Virus record (IMG/VR): IMGVR_UViG_3300027375_000003
Span: 1 to 64,000 of that record
DNA: 64,000 nt
From: a virus
Strand: one strand, 5' to 3'
In this document: piece after piece, positions 34,882 to 40,412 of the stretch
Layout of the letters: each line of letters begins with the position of its first letter
Numbering within the stretch: position 1 is the stretch's first letter
The notes under the pieces: generated by a model
The model's input: only the letters and a program-made list of their open reading frames with translations
Database searches by the model: none
What the model was told of the DNA's origin: nothing
Made by a program: the position numbers and the translations under genes

Positions 34882-35754
34882 CTATTCTAATTTTAAAACT
34901 TCACTTTCAATTAGATTACCTTTTTCATCTATTAAATGCCTGCGATACAGATAATAAAATTGAGCACCCATAGCAGGTATTATTAAAGCATTCCATCCTA
35001 TCTTCAAAGAGGATGCAATCATTCCACTTGGGATAAAAGGACAAAATACTTGAATAAGTAAACCTAAACCTGTTTCAGGTAAAGTACGAATAAGATCACC
35101 CCATGACATTAAACCTAAAAATCCTTTAGTGATATCTGTAACCTTCCAACTTATTTCTGTTACATTTGTCCAAACTAACCAAAATACATATGCTTTAGCA
35201 GGCATAGACATGACATCAAAAACAGGATGATGATCAAAAAAATCTTCAATAATTTCTGCAAAGGTATTAAAACCACCATTGTATTTTTTAAATGCCTGCA
35301 TGATAATTTGCTTTTCTTCACTATCTACTCTTTCAAGTAAATAGTTTATTGAACTTGTTACTGTTGGTGCTTTATCTGCATATAAGAACATAAAGTACAA
35401 ATACTTATTTTTTTCCGATAGCTGTTGTTTATGCTTATTGACCCATTCTTTACCTTGTTCAAGATATCCTGCTAATTTATCATTAAGCTGGTGATATAGA
35501 GAAACATTATCTATAGCATTAATACCTAAAGTCTTTTTAAAAAGATTCCACATCTGTGGTTGCTCTTGGTACTTTTCATAAATATCTTTGAGTTTACTTG
35601 TTAGTCCAAAAAGAGAACCATGTTTAACAATTTGGTTAGCAAAAGGTATTAAGGTAGTCGCATTAAGTTCTTTTCTAACTTGATATGCACTAGCTGTCCT
35701 TATCTTTTTACTTTCTTTTATTGCTTGTATGCAGGCAAGTTTTATATATTTCAT
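34882..35754 (-). CDS. Membrane protein, paralogue 1 of a tandem triplet
   Basis: A 290-residue protein nearly collinear with 35751-36626 and more distantly with 36629-37501. It starts MKYIKLACIQAIKESKKIRT followed by ASAYQVRKELNATT, a basic amphipathic leader shared by all three. The middle is helical and charged, with hydrophobic stretches at about 187-205 (AKAYVFWLVWTNVTEISW) and 228-270 (GLGLLIQVFCPFIPSGMIAS and the following IIPAMGAQFYYLY). It ends LIDEKGNLIESEVLKLE. Probably membrane-inserted late in the chain. Its ATG overlaps the previous stop (ATGA). Function unknown; a virion inner protein or host membrane modifier are options. Confidence 0.75.
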   Translation of the reverse strand: MKYIKLACIQAIKESKKIRTASAYQVRKELNATTLIPFANQIVKHGSLFGLTSKLKDIYEKYQEQPQMWNLFKKTLGINAIDNVSLYHQLNDKLAGYLEQGKEWVNKHKQQLSEKNKYLYFMFLYADKAPTVTSSINYLLERVDSEEKQIIMQAFKKYNGGFNTFAEIIEDFFDHHPVFDVMSMPAKAYVFWLVWTNVTEISWKVTDITKGFLGLMSWGDLIRTLPETGLGLLIQVFCPFIPSGMIASSLKIGWNALIIPAMGAQFYYLYRRHLIDEKGNLIESEVLKLE

Positions 35755-36626
35755 GTTAGTTTCTCTACTTCACTTTCAATCAGTTTACCATGTTCATCTA
35801 TTAAGTGTTGTTGATACAGATAATAAAATTGTATACCCATAGCAGGGATGATCAGTGCATTCCAACCTATCTTTAAAGAAGATGCAACCATGCCACTTGG
35901 GATGAAAGGCATAAAGATTTGGATAAGAAAACCTAAACCACTTTCAGGTAGTGATTCTAAAAGATCACCCCATGAGATTTGACCTAGAAAACCTTTAATA
36001 ATATCTGTGATTTTCCAACTGACTTCAGCTACATTGACCCAAATGATCCAAAATAAATATGCTTTAGCAGGAATACTGATTGTATGTAGAACAGGATGTT
36101 TTTTAAAGAACTCATCTATTGTGTCTTTTAGGTTTCCAAATCCATCTGATAATTGTTTAAGTTTTTTAGACAGCTTAGATGAATTATCAGGATTGATCTT
36201 TTCAAGTAGTGTTTTTATAGAACCTGTTATTGTAGGTGCATTCTCTGCATATAAGAACATAAAATAAATTAGCTTGTTTTCTTTTGCTAGTTTCTGTTTA
36301 TGTCCATCAATCCATTTTTTACCTTCTTCAAGATATTCAGATAACTTTTCATTAAGTTGCTTATATAGAGAAACAACATTAGTCGCAGTGATACCTAATT
36401 TTTCTTTAAACTTTTCCCAAAGGTTTGGCATCTTTTGAAAACCTTCATAGATTTGTTTAATTTTACCAACAAGACCTTTAATAGAACCATACTTAACAAT
36501 TTGATTGCCAAAAGGTATTAAAGTAGTCGCATTAAGTTCTTGTCTTAAATGTGATGCAGTTTTATATTTAATGCTTTTATGTACTGCTATTTGACAGGCA
36601 AGTTTTATTAAAATTTCTCTTTTCAT
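35751..36626 (-). CDS. Membrane protein, paralogue 2 of a tandem triplet
   Basis: A 291-residue close paralogue of the downstream gene: the same leader (IKLACQIAVHKSIKYKTAS), the same RQELNATTLIPFGNQIVKYG block, the same WGDLLESLPESGLGFLIQIF and FIPSGMVASSLKIGWNALII hydrophobic region, and a similar end (LIDEHGKLIESEVEKLT). By eye well over half of positions agree, so the duplication is fairly recent. Predicted helices and C-terminal membrane segments as in paralogue 1. AAAGGACA lies upstream of ATG 36626. It is coupled to the downstream copy by a 4-base overlap. Confidence 0.75.
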   Translation of the reverse strand: MKREILIKLACQIAVHKSIKYKTASHLRQELNATTLIPFGNQIVKYGSIKGLVGKIKQIYEGFQKMPNLWEKFKEKLGITATNVVSLYKQLNEKLSEYLEEGKKWIDGHKQKLAKENKLIYFMFLYAENAPTITGSIKTLLEKINPDNSSKLSKKLKQLSDGFGNLKDTIDEFFKKHPVLHTISIPAKAYLFWIIWVNVAEVSWKITDIIKGFLGQISWGDLLESLPESGLGFLIQIFMPFIPSGMVASSLKIGWNALIIPAMGIQFYYLYQQHLIDEHGKLIESEVEKLT

Positions 36627-36628
36627 TC

Positions 36629-37501
36629 CTAATGTCCTTTCAATATTCTTAGTTCTTCATCTAAATATCCTTCTTGATAAAGGAAATAAATCTGAAAAGG
36701 TAAAGTCTTATATTTCACAATATCTTCAATATCTATGAAATCCTCTAAAAGAGCAGATATGAAATCACTTAACTTATCCATAGGTAAATCATCTAGTATC
36801 TGATCACTATCTAATTTGCCTGTTAGTCCTGATACTAGATTTTTCTTTGCAAAGGTATCATCATCTATTTTTCTTGAAATACCTAAATAGACTAAAAACA
36901 CAGCTATGTTTACTGCTTTGTTATCTGTCTTTTTAATTTTTTCTTTTAATAAATCCCAAATCTTTCCTAACCAATCCTTAACAGATGTAGCCATATTTTT
37001 AAGTTTATCTATACCTTGTTGGATTTTAGCAGGTAGTTTAGCATATAAGTTCTCTAACCATTGTTTCGCTTGTGTATATTCTAATTTAGACACTTTATAC
37101 ATGATGTTTAAGAAAGGTATATCTTTAATAACACTTTCTAACCACTTGCCAAAATTGGATTTAAAATTAGGCAAGTCCATTAGCATAGAACCAATATTTT
37201 TAGGATCGAGATTTAAGGTTTTTTTAATTTCTTCCCATTTGTTTGGTTTCTTTTGTATTTCTTCATAGATATGGATTAAAGAATTTTTAGTGTTTTCATA
37301 TAAAGAAGTAATGTCTTTAATAAAAGCAGTCTTATAGAAAAGATGATTGCCTAAAACTTCTAAAACTTCAGGTGTGATTTCAGAACGAACATATCCAGCA
37401 CTAGCTGTTTTATATTTTTTACTTTCACGAATAGCATCAATAGATGCTAAACGAATGATATGTCTTTTGACTACATTATTTATTAAAACTTGTCTACTCA
37501 T
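36629..37501 (-). CDS. Membrane-associated protein, diverged paralogue 3
   Basis: A 290-residue protein sharing the basic leader (IIRLASIDAIRESKKYKTAS) and the ending type (YFLYQEGYLDEELRILKGH) with its two downstream relatives, but with a different helical middle (EWLENLYAKL-type helices; KNMATSVKDWLGKIWDLLKE) and only weakly hydrophobic segments (VNIAVFLVYLGI). It is first in the triplet, and its AAGGG ribosome site is buried in a perfect 11-bp stem (37503-37541), so its translation is probably controlled. The shared leader suggests a common targeting or processing step. Function unknown. Confidence 0.72.
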   Translation of the reverse strand: MSRQVLINNVVKRHIIRLASIDAIRESKKYKTASAGYVRSEITPEVLEVLGNHLFYKTAFIKDITSLYENTKNSLIHIYEEIQKKPNKWEEIKKTLNLDPKNIGSMLMDLPNFKSNFGKWLESVIKDIPFLNIMYKVSKLEYTQAKQWLENLYAKLPAKIQQGIDKLKNMATSVKDWLGKIWDLLKEKIKKTDNKAVNIAVFLVYLGISRKIDDDTFAKKNLVSGLTGKLDSDQILDDLPMDKLSDFISALLEDFIDIEDIVKYKTLPFQIYFLYQEGYLDEELRILKGH

Positions 37502-37502
37502 C

Positions 37503-37541
37503 TGATATTCCCTTTTTATTTTATAATAGAAGGGAATATCA
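37503..37541 (-). promoter_or_regulatory. Hairpin burying the ribosome binding site of 36629-37501
   Basis: On the minus strand TGATATTCCCT (37531-37541) and AGGGAATATCA (37503-37513) form a perfect 11-bp stem around a 17-base A/T-rich loop, ending 2 bases before the ATG at 37501. The AAGGG ribosome site lies in the 3' arm, so the folded mRNA would hide it. No T-run follows, which argues against an intrinsic terminator. An RNA thermometer, a protein-controlled switch or a DNA operator would all fit. Confidence 0.6.
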
Positions 37542-37546
37542 AAATT

Positions 37547-37945
37547 TTATTGAAGGTAGCCTTTTTGCCAAGAGAGTTTAAACATCTTTACAATATAACC
37601 TACGAGTTCTTGTTCAATTTCATCAGATGTAAGATTGCTTTCTTTACCATCCCAAACCTTTGAAAATCCTGCGATTTCCCAAGAGATGGCATAACCATTA
37701 ATTTTAGGACTTTCTAACATCAATCTAAAAACTAATGCAAGTTCTTGATCATCTTTATAAATAACAATACTTTCTGCATCATCATCCACAGCTACTTTAT
37801 ATTCTGATTTTTTAATCACAGGATTAGACTTCAATTGCTTTTCTACAGTCTTAAAAAAAATCTCACTAAAAAGACCACCTGCAATCTTTTCAACACCTGC
37901 TATTTTATTTAAACGATTCTTTAAAGATGAAATAAGATACTTCAT
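37547..37945 (-). CDS. Hypothetical protein (132 aa)
   Basis: A 132-residue protein starting MKYLISSLKNRLNKIAGVEK, with a basic helical leader followed by a compact alpha/beta domain (KVAVDDDAESIVIYKDDQEL, then YAISWEIAGFSKVWDG). No Cys or membrane segment. AAAGGTAA precedes ATG 37945. It sits just upstream of the membrane triplet on the same strand. The leader is similar in character, though not in sequence, to the KLAC/RLAS leaders of the triplet. Family not recognised. Confidence 0.65.
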   Translation of the reverse strand: MKYLISSLKNRLNKIAGVEKIAGGLFSEIFFKTVEKQLKSNPVIKKSEYKVAVDDDAESIVIYKDDQELALVFRLMLESPKINGYAISWEIAGFSKVWDGKESNLTSDEIEQELVGYIVKMFKLSWQKGYLQ

Positions 37946-38000
37946 TTTGATTACCTTTCATATTGTGTTCATATCTAAATATAATAAGATAAAAGAATTA

Positions 38001-38678
38001 TTAAAATAGGAAGTATCTTTTTAGACCTGCATCTCCTTGCATCGTCCATAATTCATTTGGATCTTTGCCACGATATTTACATTCCACAGCACGAATACCT
38101 AACTTTTTGAATTTATAAATAGCATCACTAGATTTCAATCTACCTGTGTTGTCATTATCGTATGCCATATAAATAGTACTGATCTTATTAGCAAACCTTT
38201 GGATTAAAGAGATTGTTAATTCATCTACACCTGCTCTCATAGTACAGCCTACTGCATTGGGATATGAGATAACCTTTTTAAGAGCAACCATATCAAAGAC
38301 ACCTTCAACAAAATAAACATCACCATTAGACCATAATGATTCAGCTACTTCATGTCCATTAAGTAAAGAAGGTATCCATTGACTGCGATCTAGCATATAT
38401 TTAAAAACTTTTTTATTACCATTTGCATCCCAAGACCTTGCTTCAAATCCATAGGTTTCACCTTTTGGACAGGTAGCAGGGATGATTAAACAGTCTTTTA
38501 ATTTTTCACCTGCTTTGCCAAAGGTTGCTTTAAATCGATCACACGGAATGTTAAAGTTTACCATATCAAAGGTTTTAAAATTAACATTAGTGTTTTGATC
38601 CACACCTCTTTTATTTAAGTAGTTTTGATGCTCTGTGCTTAAAGGCAGGATTGAGATAAAATCATCTAGCCAATTCAT
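38001..38678 (-). CDS. TOPRIM primase catalytic subunit
   Basis: A 225-residue protein with the catalytic half of a DnaG-type primase. GEKLKDCLIIPATCPKGETY and YGFEARSWD fit the N-terminal part of the RNA-polymerase core. VYFVEGVFDMVAL (Glu125) and YMAYDNDNTGR (Asp174, Asp176) are the TOPRIM acidic motifs that bind metal. KDPNELW (205-211) is the usual downstream signature. No zinc ribbon is present; that domain is encoded alone at 25521-26045, over 12 kb away on the other strand. The protein is short for DnaG (about 580). Its start overlaps the zinc-finger microprotein stop by 4 bases (ATGA). Confidence 0.85.
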   Translation of the reverse strand: MNWLDDFISILPLSTEHQNYLNKRGVDQNTNVNFKTFDMVNFNIPCDRFKATFGKAGEKLKDCLIIPATCPKGETYGFEARSWDANGNKKVFKYMLDRSQWIPSLLNGHEVAESLWSNGDVYFVEGVFDMVALKKVISYPNAVGCTMRAGVDELTISLIQRFANKISTIYMAYDNDNTGRLKSSDAIYKFKKLGIRAVECKYRGKDPNELWTMQGDAGLKRYFLF

Positions 38679-38842
38679 TTTTTAGCTTTCTTATTTTCAT
38701 GTGTAATGAAATGTTCATGGTATTTGCCAAAGGTTTTTCTAAGTCTATGTACACAAGGTTCACAAGCACCACCATCTCTTTCAGTCCATTTGATAGCATT
38801 AGGCAGGTCGTGGTATTTTTTGCCACAGATCGTGCAATTCAT
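38675..38842 (-). CDS. Zinc-finger microprotein (55 aa) upstream of the TOPRIM primase
   Basis: A 55-residue ORF starting MNCTICGKKYHDLPNAIKW, with two CxxC knuckles (Cys3/Cys6 and Cys27/Cys30) and a basic tail ending ENKKAKK. AAAGGAG lies 9 bases before ATG 38842, among the best ribosome sites in the window, and its stop overlaps the primase start as ATGA. The zinc ribbon and tight coupling to a primase core lacking its own zinc domain suggest it could help the primase, besides the CHC2 protein at 25521. The knuckle pattern is seen; the function is inference. Confidence 0.75.
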   Translation of the reverse strand: MNCTICGKKYHDLPNAIKWTERDGGACEPCVHRLRKTFGKYHEHFITHENKKAKK

Positions 38843-38880
38843 TTTTAAGTACTCCTTTATAAAAATTCAAATTCATTATA

Positions 38881-39426
38881 TTAAAGACAGGTTTCTATTA
38901 CTTTCTTAATTTCAGAATGATCAATATTTTTAGATTTCTTTAAAAACTCTACTGCTTTAAGTCTTGCATTTTTATGATTACTTGCATAGGTTTCAGATGC
39001 TTTATCATCACATCTATTGCCACTAAAGTAATGACAGATGGTTTTATCTAGTTTGCCATCCCATCTTTCTTTTATGTATTTCAATTGATCTAATGCCTCT
39101 TTGGTTGCTCTAGTAGGATGTAAAAGATCAACACAATCAAATTTATTCATGCTTAATTTATCTGTCTGTTGAAACACACCACAAGCCTCACCATAGTAGT
39201 TTGGTGTGATATGATCTGTATCAAAAGAAAATCTAGTTTCATTCCATGCAAGTGCAATTAAATGTTGCACAGATTGCTCTTGAGTAAAGTATGTGTTCTC
39301 TACACTATAGGAATAGATAACATTTGAGAGTTGGTTTAGTTTACAGATTTCATCTGTATCTAAGACAGGTGTTTCGGTGTTTAACATAGATAAGAGAGTA
39401 AAGAGAATATCGATTGACTTGATCAT
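38881..39426 (-). CDS. Lytic transglycosylase-like endolysin candidate
   Basis: A 181-residue lysozyme-like protein. A hydrophobic N-terminus (MIKSIDILFTLLSMLN) looks like an export signal or anchor. LIALAWNETRFSFD contains the likely catalytic Glu63, and GEACGVFQQTDKLS (GVFQQ at 83-87) matches the second SLT motif; ICHYFSGNRCDD and ETYASNHKNAR follow. Several Cys suggest disulphides outside the cytoplasm. A small exported muramidase-like enzyme is a good endolysin candidate, with no holin identified beside it. AAGGACA precedes ATG 39426. Placed behind a gene under the TTGCAA-class promoter at 39740-39768. Confidence 0.75.
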   Translation of the reverse strand: MIKSIDILFTLLSMLNTETPVLDTDEICKLNQLSNVIYSYSVENTYFTQEQSVQHLIALAWNETRFSFDTDHITPNYYGEACGVFQQTDKLSMNKFDCVDLLHPTRATKEALDQLKYIKERWDGKLDKTICHYFSGNRCDDKASETYASNHKNARLKAVEFLKKSKNIDHSEIKKVIETCL

Positions 39427-39437
39427 TTTTTTTGTCC

Positions 39438-39707
39438 TTATAGGTTAGAGAAAAAAGTTTTAAGGTCTTGTGCAATATCATCAGATGTATCATAAGACTT
39501 ATGATACACTTGATACATATCATCATTTTCACTGTCATCTACATCTAAAGAGATTTCGATTTTGTTATTATCAGATATATAACTGTAAAGGTAAAAACTA
39601 CCTTTATCACAGTAAAGAAGACTTTCTAGTTCAGTATCGGAACAGTCAAGTACATCAATAGAAGAGATTAGATCAACAGATTTGATTTGATTTAAGATAG
39701 TGTTCAT
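39438..39707 (-). CDS. Small acidic hypothetical protein (89 aa)
   Basis: An 89-residue very acidic protein starting MNTILNQIKSVDLISSIDVL. The start at 39707 is chosen for its AAAGGAG; the frame is open to 39746, which lies within the promoter. DDSENDDMYQVYHKSYDTSD contains a perfect DNA palindrome (39486-39508). It is the first gene behind promoter copy B, followed by the transglycosylase-like gene. Acidic small early proteins of phages often inhibit host enzymes, but nothing specific is recognisable here. Confidence 0.7.
   Translation of the reverse strand: MNTILNQIKSVDLISSIDVLDCSDTELESLLYCDKGSFYLYSYISDNNKIEISLDVDDSENDDMYQVYHKSYDTSDDIAQDLKTFFSNL
39486..39508. repeat. 23-bp perfect palindrome inside the gene 39438-39707
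   Basis: TGTATCATAAG (39486-39496), one central A, then CTTATGATACA (39498-39508) are exact reverse complements, an 11-bp arm length that is very unlikely by chance. It is in coding sequence (encoding about VYHKSYDT on the minus strand) about 60 bases upstream of the transglycosylase-like gene. Options are an operator, a cruciform or an mRNA hairpin limiting read-through into the lytic gene. Symmetry is seen directly; function is not known. Confidence 0.6.
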
Positions 39708-39739
39708 AAGAACTCCTTTTTGTTTAGGTTTGTACTTAT

Positions 39740-39768
39740 ATAACACTTTGCATAAGATATTATTGCAA
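39740..39768 (-). promoter_or_regulatory. Phage promoter of the TTGCAA-17-TGTTAT class (copy B)
   Basis: Minus-strand TTGCAA (39763-39768), preceded by GAAC, a 17-bp spacer ending AG, and TGTTAT (39740-39745). It lies 33 bases before the ATG at 39707 and should drive the acidic protein, the transglycosylase-like enzyme and perhaps the zinc protein and primase behind them. The left block GAACTTGCAAT is identical to copy A. Confidence 0.7.
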
Positions 39769-39774
39769 GTTCAT

Positions 39775-40137
39775 TTAAATTTCTAAAATTTTTTTAATCC
39801 TTTCTCTTAAGACATCCTGTTTCCAAAAGTAATAGTCATCTGCATTATGAATATGAGAAATTTCATTCACTTCAAAGTTTTCAAGTGGAAAACCAACAGA
39901 CACAATAGGATGCTTAACATTAATAATGTCATGTTGATATTCTTTAATCCATAGCACCAAGTAATCTTCAAAGTCGTCTTTTTTCACTACAATATAAGTT
40001 TGTCCATCACGATCTTCTTTTGTTTCATTATTAGAAACGAAAGGTCTTACAGGTTCTTCGAGTTCTAAGAAGATTTGATGCAGGTCTTGTAGGATTGCAT
40101 TTTGAACTTGTATTGCTTTACGAGTTTTTAAAGCCAT
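39775..40137 (-). CDS. Hypothetical protein (120 aa)
   Basis: A 120-residue acidic alpha/beta protein starting MALKTRKAIQVQNAILQDLH, with YIVVKKDDFEDYLVLWIKEY in the middle and a helical C-terminus (WKQDVLRERIKKILEI). No Cys, signal peptide or membrane segment. It has AAAGGAAAAG before ATG 40137. Its stop is immediately before promoter copy B, so it is probably expressed separately from the genes behind that promoter. Family not recognised. Confidence 0.65.
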   Translation of the reverse strand: MALKTRKAIQVQNAILQDLHQIFLELEEPVRPFVSNNETKEDRDGQTYIVVKKDDFEDYLVLWIKEYQHDIINVKHPIVSVGFPLENFEVNEISHIHNADDYYFWKQDVLRERIKKILEI

Positions 40138-40226
40138 TTTCTTTTCCTTTATTTAAAAGAGATATGTATCTTATACTATATTTGTTTTATTAAATGTTCT
40201 TTATGTGAAAAAAGGTGAGATTAAAA

Positions 40227-40412
40227 ATGACAGAATGGAAAAGCAAGATCAATCCAGATCAAGAAAAAGTTAAATCCTTTACAGATCAGTTAGAAAGTTT
40301 AAAGCAGATGTTTCAATCTATGCTGGATAAAGACTTAATGGAATTAAGTAAAGCACAAATGGAATTAGAAAGATTAGAAGCACAAAAAAGAAATCAAAGA
40401 GAGAAAAAATAA
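40227..40412 (+). CDS. Small coiled-coil protein (61 aa)
   Basis: A 61-residue, highly charged coiled-coil protein starting MTEWKSKINPDQEKVKSFTD and ending EAQKRNQREKK. ATG 40227 follows AAAAAGGTG; a GTG four codons upstream is less likely. The stop abuts the ATG of the next gene, so the two are coupled, and both begin M-x-E-W (MTEW, MAEW). It could be a small partner or scaffold of the next, larger protein. No family recognised. Confidence 0.6.
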   Translation: MTEWKSKINPDQEKVKSFTDQLESLKQMFQSMLDKDLMELSKAQMELERLEAQKRNQREKK

